DNA of 64,000 bases. Origin: Sipunculus nudus (Eukaryota > Annelida > Sipuncula > Golfingiida > Sipunculidae). The notes under the pieces were generated by a model, which saw nothing but the letters and a program-made list of their open reading frames with translations, made no database searches and was not told the DNA's origin. Of this stretch, positions 47,443-58,342 are shown in pieces (position 1 is the first letter of the stretch; each line of letters opens with the position of its first letter). The position numbers and the translations under genes were made by a program. Where the stretch lies: contig CM049313.1 of assembly GCA_026874595.1 (NCBI GenBank), positions 62,745,659-62,809,658 on the forward strand, in the 5' to 3' direction.

Positions 47443-50400
47443 TCAAGAAGTTTCCATGTACTTTTCTCGGACATGTGCTATTTTCTCATATTCAAACTCA
47501 GCACCAACAGCACAAGAGAGTAAAGACTGAATATTTCTCTCCTCAAGGTCTCCAAACATATATCCATTTGCCTGATCCACTTGCTTTGTGACACGTAGCA
47601 TGGATTCCTTGTCCTGCAATGATCAAATTTATATATAATTTTTATCTTTACTTTCATGAACATTCAATATTTTTTATAACCTAATATATTGTTAATAGCT
47701 TTCAAAGCAAACAGATTTTAATAGTATATCAACAAATATTGTTCCACCGGTCTTTATGATGAAATGTGTCTGCTATCTTTTTTAAACACACACTGTAGGT
47801 TTCAGCATGGTTTACCCTGAAGTTAAAAAATTGTTTTATTTAACAAGTGACCCATGGGTCATGACGCTCAGCTGCCAAGCATGACCTGCGACATCATGGA
47901 CATCTGAGGCAAAATGTATGGTTGTTGAGCTATAAGGAACTAATCCCAATGCTTGCTTGATACCTGTCAGTCTCAAAGGAATACCACACAGGTCAAATAT
48001 AAGATCAAAATATATAGCAAAAAATCAGGGAAAGCCATGCAAGAATTATTGTGAAACAGTTGCTTCTGTATTAATTTTTTTATTCAATACAAGCCAACTG
48101 TACTGAGCTTCATAAATGATGGTCGTATTTATTAAGAAATCTTTGACCAAAGGCAAGATAACATTAATATACATCCCACTGCATTCATTTTTATAGTTCT
48201 TGAGATATTTTGTTCTAAAGGAATTTAAAGATAGCTTCCTGGTGGCCTTATTGGATTTCTGACAGGTTGGAAATTGAACAACAAACATCCTCTAAAAGGG
48301 ACCAAATATTGAAAAAATATCACAGAAACTGCATTGGCAAAAGGATTTCTAAGCTGGCTACCTGGCAGACATAATGGATTTCTGACAAGTCTGACATTTG
48401 ACATCACACAATCTCAAATAAAAGACCAAACTTGTGGCAATGGCTCCAAAGAATGTTACAGTTATGAATGTCCAAAACAATTCAAAAGGCATTATCAAGT
48501 TGGAGAGCTCTCATATCAGATTTATGGACATGCGAATGTAAAAAGTGCAAGTCGATTATTTTTTAATTATCACCTTGCTTGTCGATAGGGCCAGCAGGGT
48601 AGGTAAAATGCAAAGACCTGAAAGAAAAGAAATGCAGAAATCATCACTAAGAGTCTTGTATTCAAATAAAGCCATCCTAAATCCAGGTACAGACCCACAT
48701 ATGATCAGAACAAACACTTGCTGGTATATCTGATGATTAGTATAATAATTTTCAGATATCTAGAAAACTAAGTTTATTACTATGATTTCATGAAATATAC
48801 TGCAAAATGTTCCCATTATCTTATAAATCAGTAGCTAAACCTTAACACTTTACTCTCATAGTCTTAATGCCTGGCCAAAGCATTCTGGCAACAGTGTTTT
48901 TGTTATGCCCTAATGATATCTCCTTATCACACCATGAGCTGATACAAAAGGGAGTCATATATCACAAGAGTCACTGACAATTATTGGCACACAGTGAGAT
49001 GTACCAGTTGGAGTGCAATGGTTATATATACAAACAAGTGACCCAGGGGTCATGACGCTCAGCTGACCAGGAAGACATTGACAAAAGTAATTTTAACATC
49101 TGAATGTCAAATTTGAATGAAATACTTTTTCCAAACTTGACCTTTTGTATTAAATCATCCAATATTCATTGGGGTACTATTGAGCTCTGTAGCATGAAGG
49201 ATATGGGTAACAGACATCTATTTTCAAGGTTTACAAGATGACTTTTCAGGGGTCTCCCAGCATGTCAAAAAATAAAATTCTAGGTCCAGTTATTATGATT
49301 TGTGCCCTGTTAACAGATGACCAAATGTTTATTCTGGGGGGTTTTTCAAAGCCGCATAGGATGAAGGATATGGGTAACAGAGATGTAATTTCAGGTGCAC
49401 AAGGAGACTTTTCAGGGGCCTCCCAGCATATCAAGAAAGGAGATTCTAGGTCAAGTCATTATAATTTGTGCTCTGTTAACAGATGACCAAATCTTTATTC
49501 TGGGGAGTACTTCGGAGCCCCAGAGCATGAAGGATATGGGTAACAGAGACCTAATTTCAGGTTTCCAAGATGTTTCATGGACCTCCCTGCATGTTAAGAA
49601 AGAAGATTCTAGGTCAAGTCATTATGATTTGTGCAAAGAACCATGGGGGAAAATGCATCAGTTGTTTGGATACTTAAGCTTTTGTATCAAATTTTCCTTT
49701 ATTCAGGGGGGTACTTCAGAGCCCCATAGCATGAAGGATATGGGTAACAGAGACCTAATTTCAGATTTCCAAAGAGACTTTCCAAAGGCCTCCCTGCATG
49801 TCAAGAAAGAAGATTCTAGGTCCAGTCATTATGATTTGTGCCCTGTTAATATATGACCAAATCTTTATTCTGGGGGGTACTTCAGAGCCCCATAGCTCAC
49901 AGAATATGGGTAACAGGGACCTTATTTCAGGTTTCCATGTAGACCTTTCATGGGCTTCCCTGGAGGTGAGGACAGAAGATTCTAGGTCCAGTCATTATGA
50001 TTTGTGCCCTGTTTACAGATGACCAAATGTTTAAAGATCACAAAAGTAGAGAAAAAAAATCGTAAAAAATAAAAAAAATATAGGTAGCGCCACCAATCTC
50101 CAGAAATTGATGAAACACTCCATGATCAATATCCATGCAAAGAATCATGGTGATTAATGCATTAGTTGTTCAGATACTTGAGCTTTTGTATTAAATTTTG
50201 CATTATTCTGGGGGGGTACTTCAGAACCCCATAGCTCGAAGAATATAGGTCACAGTGACCTAATTTCAGGTTTAAAAGGAGAATTTCCATAGACCTCCCA
50301 GGATGTCAAGTAAGAAGATTCCAGGTCTAGCGGTTACGATTTGTGCCCTGTTAACAGACAGACGCCTGGATGGCCGGACGGACGACGGACAAAAGGTGAT

Positions 50401-53400
50401 CCCTATAGTCAGATGACTTTCAGTCAGCTGAGCTAAAAATTGAAAAAATACAGGTGGCGCCACCAGAATGCAGAAACTGATGAAACATTTCATGATCAGT
50501 ATCCATGCAAAGAATCATGGTGATCAATATAATAATTGTTCAGATACTTGAGCTTTTGTATCAAATTTTCCATTATTCTGGGGGGTACTTCGGAGCCCCA
50601 TAGCTCAGAGGTTATGGGTAACAGAGACCTAATTTCAAGTTTTTAAGGAGACTTTTCATGGGCCTCTCAGCATGTCAAGAGAGAAGATTCTAGGTCCAGT
50701 TGTTACGATTTGTGCCATGTTAACAGATGACCGCATCTTATGAGGTCTCAAAAATAGAGAAAAAAATTCATAAAAATAAAAAAATGCAGGTGGCGCCACC
50801 ATACTGCAGAAACTGATGACACATTCCATGATCAATATCCATGCAAAGAATCATGGTGATCACTGCAATAGTTGTTTAGATACTTGAGCTTTTGTATCAA
50901 ATTTTCCATTATTCTGGGGGGTACTTCGGAGCCCCATAGCTCAAAGGTTATGGGTAACAGAGACCTAATTTCAGGTTTCCAAAGAGACTTTTTATGGGCC
51001 TCCCTGCATGTCAAGAGAGAAGATTCTAGGTGTAGTCGTTACGATTTGTGCCCTGTTAACAGATGGCCGCTTCTTAAGAGGTCTCAAAAATAGAGAAAAA
51101 TATTGGTAAAAATCGAAAAAATACAGGTGGCGCCACCAGTCTGCAGAAACTGATGAAACACTCCATGATCAATATCCATGCAAAAACTCATGATGATCAA
51201 TACATTAGTTGTTCAGATACTTGAGCCCTTGCATCAAATTTTCCATTATTCTGGGGGGTACTTCGGAACCCCATAGATCGAAGAATATAGGTCACAGTGA
51301 CCTAATTTCAGGTTTGCAAGGAGAATTTTCATAGACCTCCCAGGATGTCAAGTAAGAAGATTCCAGTTCTAGCGGTTACGATTTGTGCCCTGTTAACGGA
51401 CAGACGCCCGGACGGCCGGACGGCCGGATGGACGACAGACAAAAGGTGATCCCTATAGCTCAGATGACTTACAGTCAGCTGAGCTAAAAAAAACAAAGAT
51501 GGTCTAAAAAGTAAGTTTTTATTATGACCATCCCTGACCTATGACCTTGGCCTTTTGCCCAGATATCAATTAGATTCTTTTTAAAGTGATGGGTAACTAC
51601 TAACCACATAAAACTGGAATAATCACTTTGCAACCAATGTGAGATCAACTTTGACCTGCAACCTTTAACCTCTTGACCAGCTGACCCCAAAATCAATAAG
51701 TTATTTCTTCAAGCAAAAAGACCCATACATATGTTTGAATCAAACTGAGTGATTCATAGATGAGGTATATGTGAAAAACTGAAAGTTTGGGAAAAACAGT
51801 ATAGCTTGAAATATTATCACTAGTATTTGGAAAAATTTAGTATTGTACAGGCTTCTGTGGCTAAGGGGTAGAGCGCAGGGCTCAAAGCCGGGAGATCGCG
51901 AATTCGAATCTCAGCCGAGCCGGTGAGATTTTTACGGTCGACCCCTACCCAGGGTGGGTGCTCTGCAGGCCACATGGGGAGACTGTACCCAACAGTCGTG
52001 TTTCACTCACAAACGAGTGCGCTTTTCGGGGGTTCCTCGGTGTTATGACCCAGCAATGGGGATGAGGCACACCCAGGGCCCGCAAGAATGAATCACCAAG
52101 CCTGGTTGATGCCAGTGCATTGTGTGCAAGCCCCTGTCACGGAGTCCGAAACTGGAATGGAAATTCTGCGGTTGTATATAGACTTAGTTAAGCAAGCATT
52201 TAAAAAAAATGGAGGCGGTTACCTCCACCAAAAAAAAAAAAAAATTAGTATTGTGACCTTGACCTCTGATCTTTGGAACTCAACATTAATAGGGTTCTTC
52301 CCCTATTGGTAGGTTAGCTATACATGACACATTGAAGTTATAGGTAGAAAAGTTTGCCTTAAAATGACTCCTCGCAAGAAGTGGGTGCTGTGAATTTGAC
52401 CTTTCACCTCAAAATCAAAGGTCTTTTTCCCTGTTGGCAGAGAAGTGATATGTCGGTGCTAGTAGGTTTGGAATGAAAATTCTAGCTTGAAACATTTTAA
52501 AGAAGTTGATCCTGTGACCTTTACCTTTGACCTTGTGACCTCAAAATCTATAGGATTCTTCTCCTACTTGGTAGGTGAGCCATATGTGGAAGATCAAATG
52601 ATTGGTATGAAAGGTTTGGCTTAAAATGCATCCACAAGCTTTTCAAAGAAGTGAGTCCTGTGACCTTGACCTTTGACCTTGTGACCTAAAAATAATTAAG
52701 GTTCTTCCCCTGTTGGTAGGCGAGCTGTATGGGGAAAGATGGAAGGTTAGGGATGAAAATTTTGGCTAAAAAAATTAATTCAGGGGGGTGCAAAAACACC
52801 CCGTAACTCAGAGAATATAGGTCGCAGTGACCTAATTTCAGGTTTGTAAGGAGATCTTTTTAGTACCTCTAAGAGTGCATAGGGTTCATGATCCTAACCC
52901 GTAAGGTTTCCATTTGTGCCCTGCTAATGGATGGACAGCCGGCTGGACGGACAGATGGTGGGACTACGGACAAAAACCCATCACTATAGCCCAGCATGAC
53001 TGAAAGTCAGCTGAGCTTAAAAGCATATTTTTTCTTTTACTTCATGGTAGGATCATATGTGCATGTCAAATGCCAACACACAATGCAATACATGTGACTG
53101 CATATTCTATACCTAGAATCAAACTTTATTAAAAATATTGTCATTAATTCATTATATAATGATGAAAAACTCAAAACTGATGAAAAAACAATTGGAACAG
53201 TAAAATTATGGACAACTGTGTCAGGGAAGGATGTCAATAATAAAGATCAAATTAACAAGATGAAAGTTACACAACAAAACATTCACAAATTATAGACATA
53301 CACAGATACTGTTTTGTTTACACATTTGTTGGTCAGCTTTAAACTAGAAGAGGAAATGCAAACCATCTCTGTGACTTAGTGCATTTCTGCAGGCATATGC

Positions 53401-56400
53401 AAAATGGCTCTGTTGATCATTCTCAACACTCTTGACTCTTAACTCACTCTGCACAGGAAGTCTCTCTATTAATAATATGAATATGTATATGAATTTATAA
53501 CATAGAATGATGTGGCAAAAAGTTCCAGGGCTTTCTCACAAATCATTGGCAAGCCCTAATAACAGAGCTGAAAGCAACCCAAGCTCTGTAGGGTCTTAAG
53601 TCTTTAAGAGATGTAAACTCTGTGAGACAGGGGGAGCGGGAGAGAGAAAAAAATAGAGACAGACAGACAGAGCTCGACCAAGTTCTATGAATGGATGTTT
53701 AGGCAAGCATACTATAGGCTAAATTAAATTCATTCATATCAGATGATGAAGAATGAATGCACATCTAAAAGACTAGCGTGCAGTTGGCTTAGCTCATATA
53801 TATAAGCACAATGTCAAAAGTCAAGGTTAATTTTCAGGGTTTAAGGACAAACAGACCCTGGGACTTAACATAAGCAAATCTGTCAATATCAAAAGTGGTA
53901 TATTGTGTTCCAAAACAAGGACCTTTAATTTGTTTCAGACTTTGTTATAACATACCAACCTGAATATCCAGGGCTACAAATGACACCAGGCTGTAATCTT
54001 CTACTACACCTACTAGTGCTTCATTCAACTTCTTGAACTTTGAGAAAAAGGGATCATCCTGTAAGTAAAACAGATATAATAATTCAACACCAATTCACTG
54101 ACTTTTCATTTATATAAAGTTCTGACACAGTAAAACCTCAAAATTGTGACCAACAAAGGGACCTCAATAAAGTGGTCACATTTTTTTAGGTGGTCATCTA
54201 TGTAAGGTCTTATCCAAAGAGCAAAAAAAAAATCAGGACTGTGAATAATAGCTCATTATTTTGAGGTGGTCCCAAAACTGAGGTGGTCTTTAGGCAAGGT
54301 TTCACTGTAGAAACTTCAATGAAGGTCTTGAGACCACTCTTGGTCTGGAGACTGCGATGGAGACAAAATTATGCAGACCTCATTCTTGATTTCAGAGCCA
54401 CAAGTCCTGGTCACAGGTTTTGTTTCTCAGCAAAACTATCTTGGTTCGTATCCACAATAGCATATACTGGTAACCAAGATGGTAAATCAGTTTACTCTGT
54501 CTGGATTAATCCACTAATCAGCATAAGTTCAGTTTAGCGTAGTCCACTTGAATGCCAGTCTACAGTAGTCTGGTTTACTTTAGGCTGGTTTACAGTAAAC
54601 TGGTTTCTAGTGCATACAGGCAAATCTGATTCTAGTCCCAATGAGTCCAGTTTCAGCAGACAGCCCTGACTGCTACAAATACTGAATACTTATTAGGGTC
54701 CCCATTGAAGTGGTGACCTATAGTGATCACTTTGTCCATTTGTCCTTTTGTCTGTCCATCAGTGACCCTTTGTTTCATGTGCATTATCTCAAACAGAGTA
54801 CATTGGATAAATTACTCAGAATGGCCCAACTACAGTGGATTGAGTGGAATGTAACATTTGTTCATCACATTTTTTTTTATGTACTGGTTGCTTGATTTTG
54901 TTTAAAGATGCCCATTCACCTGCCTTTTGAAATATAATTTTTGTACTGTGTACAGAATATATTAATGATATTAGAATAAATTTGGCAATGAAAATTTCTT
55001 TCAATACCTCTGTGAAGGACGTAGAACTTCTTTATCAACAACGTGTTTGTAAACACACCAATGTTGACAAACAATAAAAACATATCACCTAAGGTGGTAG
55101 GTTGCATACATGACGAGGTAGAGAGGTCACTTGTAGCAAACGCCATTTGCAAAGCTCTGGCTTATCTTACTTGCCACCAGATGCCCTTGTTGAATTTGTT
55201 TTGATTATTTTGTCGGGCCCCAACATATTAAAAACATGTTGATATAAACAAAACAAGCAGCCTGTGTGTGCAGGTATTCACATTTTCAGGACATTTTTTT
55301 ATAAAAGTTCCAAGGGATCTCCTTAAATTTTAGAAATTTTCAACCTGCATTTATTTATTGTGATTGCATATTTCTTCATAAGTGTTTTGTAATATATATG
55401 AAAGGGGAATTATATACGAAAATAAAACTTTTGTGTATAAAAGGGCCATCCTAGAATGCAAGTCAAAAGGTAATTGATTGATATTTAATATTAACAATAA
55501 TTAAAATATTCTGTGAATATAATTGCTATTATAAATGATATATAAGATCTTTAAATTATCTGCCATTAATGAATGCTAATTTATAAATGATCTCAGATCT
55601 ATGTAAATTGTATCATCTAATGTCAGATATATCATTGCAGACTGTATATATATATATATATATATATGCAAGCTTGTTCTCACTTGTCCACAGGAGTAAG
55701 CAAACTGTTTTAGATCAAAATAATTGCCACTATAGGCAACAATAAAGGATTTACCATAATATTTTAAGAAGAAAACATTATACTTCATTTATGTTTAACA
55801 TACCTGGTATTGGAATAGGTCCCTTTAAGAAAAAGGTTTCTAGATATATAATGGTTATGATTTGTGTCCTGCTAACAGATGGACAACCACATGGATCAAA
55901 ACATGACATAGATAATAAAAGTAAAGCTGAGGCAGGGTAGGATGTAGCCTAGTGGTTTAGGCGTTGACTTCAGAACTGAAGGTCCCAGGTTTGAACCCAG
56001 CTGGTGCCTCAATGTTATAATGGTAAAATCTTGTTATACAACCTCAGAGATACTCTCTAATGTCTTAACAACAGGTTATGAGCTCTGGATTATTCCTAAC
56101 CCTGTGCATATAAAAACCTCAAATCCGTAAGGCTTCAAGTATAACATATCATTCTTATCATACAGATACCTTCATCCTCAGTCAACAGACAGTGCCACCA
56201 ACAGGACATGGACCTATCCTTTATTAAAAGGAAATAATAAATTTGGAAAAACTTAACCTGAGCATGAATGAAAATAAATTAAAACTAGATGTGTCGGAAC
56301 GACACGAATGCCCCCCCCTGGGGCAAATTAGAAACATTTGTAAAATTTTGAAAATTTTTTTAAGTTCAGGAGGTGTCGTATGGTCAAAAGAAGGTCAACA

Positions 56401-57920
56401 AGGGCAAAATGCAAACTCGATCTGTAAAGGGTCATTATCAAGCAACACACCAAAAATCATGCCAGTATATGCAGGCATTGTGAAAAAAAAGTCCATACAT
56501 GTGCATTTTCCATAAAAATTTCTGTCTTTCATGAAATTTTTTATGTTTAGGAGCCGTAAAACAATCAAAAGTAGGTCAACCAGGACGAAACACGAGCTCG
56601 ATCTGTAACTGTCATTATCTGCCCACACATAAAAAATCAGGGTGGTATCTGCAGGCTATGAGGAAAAAAAGTCAGTACATATGCATTTGTTATGAAAATT
56701 TCTATTTTTCATGAAACTTTCTATGGTCAGGAGCAGTCAAATGGTCAAAAGTAGGTCAACTGGGACAAAACAAGAACTCGATCTGTAACTGGTCATTATC
56801 TGCCTACACACCAAAAATCAGGCCCGTATCTGCAGGCACTGCGAAAAAAAGTCCATACATGTGCACTTTTTTTATAAAATTTTCTATGTTAGAGCACCGT
56901 CAAATGGTGAAAAGTAGGTCAACTGGGACAAAACGCAAACTCGATCTGTAACTGGTCATTATCTGGCTACACACCAAAAATCAGGCCAATATCTGCAGGC
57001 ATTGCGAAAATAAGTACGTACATGTGTATTTGTCATGAAAATTATTTTTCATGAAATTTTTTAAGTTTAGGAGCCGTAAAACGGTCAAAAGTAGGTCAAC
57101 CGGGACAAAATGCGAACTCGATCTGTAACTGGTCTATATCTGCCCACACACCAAAAATCAGGCCAATATCTGCAGGCATTGCAAAAAAAAAGTCCGTACA
57201 ACTGTTTGATTTCGGAATGACGGAAGGACGGAATGACGGACATGGGTAAAACTATATGCCCCGGCCACTTTGTGGCGGGGGCATAATAAAACAGATATCA
57301 ACATTTGTACTTACAGAGAGATGTTCCAGGAGATAAGACAAATCCAGCACGTCTGTGTAGAAGTCCAAGTTGAATGGCAGTTTACCATACTGCTCGATAA
57401 GGTCCACTTTAGATAACACATTAACATGAGGGAGGGCCACTTGTAACATGGTTGATAATGAAGTAAACAAAACAGAGATAAACTTTGAAGGATCGCTGCA
57501 ACAATGAGAGTCTACGAGGTGTATTGCGGAGAGTCGATAGTCCCACTTCTGTAACTGTGCAACGATATTCTTCACAGAAGAGTGATGTGTGTATAACTCT
57601 ACTTGTCCGGGAAAATCAAACAGCAGATAGTGTCCTTTAAGTTTCTCTAGCTCACTTTTGAACCAGTCTAAGTTTTTTTCCAAATACTCCATGCAGTACA
57701 CCAGGCCACCATTTGGCCCTAGTTTTAAGCTGTCCATGACATCAGACAAGGTGATTAAGTCACTCAGATCTAACGAACATTTGTAAGGCAGCCCCTCATT
57801 GGCTGGATCCATGTTGATGACTGCCACTTTTCGACCAATCCCGGTCAGAAATTCCTGCATTGCTCTGCAGTATGTTGTTTTGCCAGACCCTGGAGGGCCT
57901 ATCACCACTTGACCAAACAT
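47443..57920 (-). CDS. GPN2: GPN-loop GTPase 2, 3 coding exons
   Basis: Exons are 57920-57315 (residues 1-202), 54058-53960 (203-235) and 47613-47443 (236-291 plus stop). All junctions are phase 0: CTCTCT|GTAAGT, TTACAG|GAT, CAG|GTTGGT and TTGCAG|GAC. P-loop is GPPGSGKTT at 8-16. Asp38 sits in MDPANE. The family-defining Gly-Pro-Asn loop is at 68-70. G3 is DFPGQVE at 102-108 and the G4-like site is SKVD at 170-173. The sequence continues through 'DPFF' and 'EDYSLVSF' into a C-terminal 'DKES..RV' and 'ANGY' region matching human GPN2 in order. 291 residues compares with about 310 in human; the difference is mainly a short N-terminal extension absent here. GPN proteins are dimeric GTPases that assist RNA polymerase II assembly and nuclear import. 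ATTTACAG lies just before the ATG, so a 5' UTR exon may exist further upstream. No AATAAA was seen between the stop and 46997. Confidence 0.95.
47830..48225. mobile_element. terminal fragment of Helentron-like family in GPN2 intron 2
   Basis: ACAAGTGACCCATGGGTCATG at 47845-47866, followed by ACGCTCAGCTG, is the palindromic end of the element found complete at 32118-34018. The sequence then diverges with no internal tandem units. Confidence 0.65.
48226..49025. other. GPN2 intron 2 sequence
   Basis: Contains a short local duplication: TGGATTTCTGACA recurs at about 48252 and 48372 with similar flanks. No exon or element end was seen. The 84-residue frame at 48334 has no support. Confidence 0.55.
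49026..51487 (+). mobile_element. Helentron-like tandem-repeat element in GPN2 intron 2
   Basis: Opposite-orientation relative of 32118-34018. The left end is AAACAAGTGACCCAGGGGTCA and the right end CAGATGACTTACAGTCAGCTG-AGCTAAAA, a hairpin next to CTAA. Internal units of about 336-366 bp have cores at 50086 (one mismatch) and perfect GGTGGCGCCACC at 50453, 50789 and 51126. The first 1 kb has shorter units (about 150-180 bp) without the core. A second internal hairpin-CTAAAA end occurs at about 50410-50437, so it may be two elements joined or an extra terminus. The 153-residue frame at 49395 comes from the short units. Confidence 0.78.
51850..52243 (+). mobile_element. tRNA-derived SINE in GPN2 intron 2
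   Basis: Head with A box TGTGGCTAAGGGGTAGAGCGC-like (51861 onward) and B box-like AATTCGAATCTC (51901-51912). A conserved-looking body with GACCCCTACCCAGGGTGGGT follows, then GGCGGTTACCTCCACC, then an A14 tail at 52230-52243. It is antisense to GPN2. The tRNA-like part is not a functional tRNA because it runs straight into the SINE body. Confidence 0.85.
52244..53025 (+). mobile_element. Helentron-like relative with TGACCT-rich units
   Basis: Three or more units of about 150 bp carry CCTGTGACCTTGACCTTTGACC-type phrases (about 52510-52540 and 52655-52690). The end GCATGACTGAAAGTCAGCTG-AGCTTAAAA matches the hairpin terminus of 49026-51487. 52800-52990 resembles the last unit of that element. 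Confidence 0.65.
53026..53959. other. GPN2 intron 2, 5' part
   Basis: No element was recognised except a short purine and GACA-rich stretch at about 53630-53672. Confidence 0.5.
54130..54308. mobile_element. MITE in GPN2 intron 1
   Basis: Ends ACAGTAAAACCTC and AAGGTTTCACTGT are imperfect inverted repeats. The interior matches 10262-10440 and 25405-25590 (AAAGAGCAAAA, TTATTTTGAGGTGGTC). The right flank begins TA, but a matching left TA is not clear. Confidence 0.75.
54309..55640. other. GPN2 intron 1 sequence
   Basis: 54700-54780 has GTGACCTATAGTGATCACTTTGTCC and a GTCTGTCCATC tract, a short relic of the Helentron-like family end. The rest holds no recognised feature. Confidence 0.5.
55646..55670. 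repeat. (TA)n microsatellite in GPN2 intron 1
   Basis: About 12 TA dinucleotides. Confidence 0.9.
55932..56175 (+). mobile_element. tRNA-derived SINE in GPN2 intron 1
   Basis: A box-like TGTAGCCTAGTGGTTTAGGCG and B box-like CCCAGGTTTGAACCC with tRNA-like spacing. A body of about 170 bp follows. Different family from the SINE at 51850. The right limit is uncertain. Confidence 0.75.
56280..57289. mobile_element. pearl/Helentron-like element, copy 2, in GPN2 intron 1
   Basis: Uninterrupted relative of 44795-46996 in the same orientation. The left end AAACTAGATGTGTCGGAACG has a perfect TGTCG/CGACA hairpin. The right end is the same GCCCCGGCCAC/GTGGCGGGGGC hairpin at 57256-57283. Five units of about 180 bp have GCAGGCATTG-type marks near 56471, 56653, 56834, 56997 and 57174. 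It ends only about 25 bp from the GPN2 exon 1 donor. Confidence 0.85.
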
Positions 57921-58126
57921 CTTCTGCTCTGTAAATATATATATAAAATTTAGCTCATTAAAGAAGTTATTTTAAATTTCAAAAGATTTGTGGTAGCATG
58001 TTGCTAGGTAAACTAAGATGTATGAAACCCATTATTGCATCCACCAGGAGGGTATGCTTTCATCATGTTTGTTGGTGTGTCTGTGTGTGTGTTGGTATGT
58101 TTGTTCACAAAATAAAGCAGTCATGA
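57921..58126 (-). promoter_or_regulatory. GPN2 5' flank
   Basis: Immediately upstream of the ATG on the minus strand is ATATATTTACAGAGCAGAAG, which could be a 3' splice site 8 bases before the start codon or simple 5' UTR. A GTGTGTCTGTGTGTGTG run lies near 58075-58092. No TATA box or initiator can be assigned with confidence. Confidence 0.35.
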
Positions 58127-58342
58127 ATGAAATTTCATGAAATATTCAGGGCATTTAGGGCATGGGCCACGGAAGAATCAATTTGGTGTGGATCCAGCAC
58201 AGAACCCAGATTCAGAAACATCATCAAGGAATATTCACAAATGTACAGTGACTTATGCATGAATGAACCTGGGAATATGGGCCAAATAAATGAATGCAAA
58301 CACATGGCAGAGGCTTGCATTCCTTTAAATGCAGATTCCTAG
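58127..58342 (+). repeat. dispersed repeat with coding-like frame
   Basis: Open frame of 71 residues with phrases such as 'FRAFRAWATEESIWCGSS' and 'NEPGNMGQINEC'. The DNA is shared with a broken copy at 23735-23895, so this is more likely a mobile-element fragment than a gene. I do not recognise the family. No start-proximal or splice evidence supports expression. Confidence 0.5.

Noticed and set aside
49395-49856. 153-residue open frame
   Set aside because: It reads through tandem units of a mobile element, and the peptide repeats with the units (RSSHYDLC). Other copies of the unit have stops.
51855-51930. Possible tRNA gene with A and B boxes
   Set aside because: Runs directly into a SINE body and A-tail; no paired acceptor stem.
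57252-57314. Extension of GPN2 exon 1 to a 222-residue open frame
   Set aside because: The extra 20 residues are translation of intron after a clear GTAAGT donor. Exons 2 and 3 restore the expected GPN2 C-terminus in phase.
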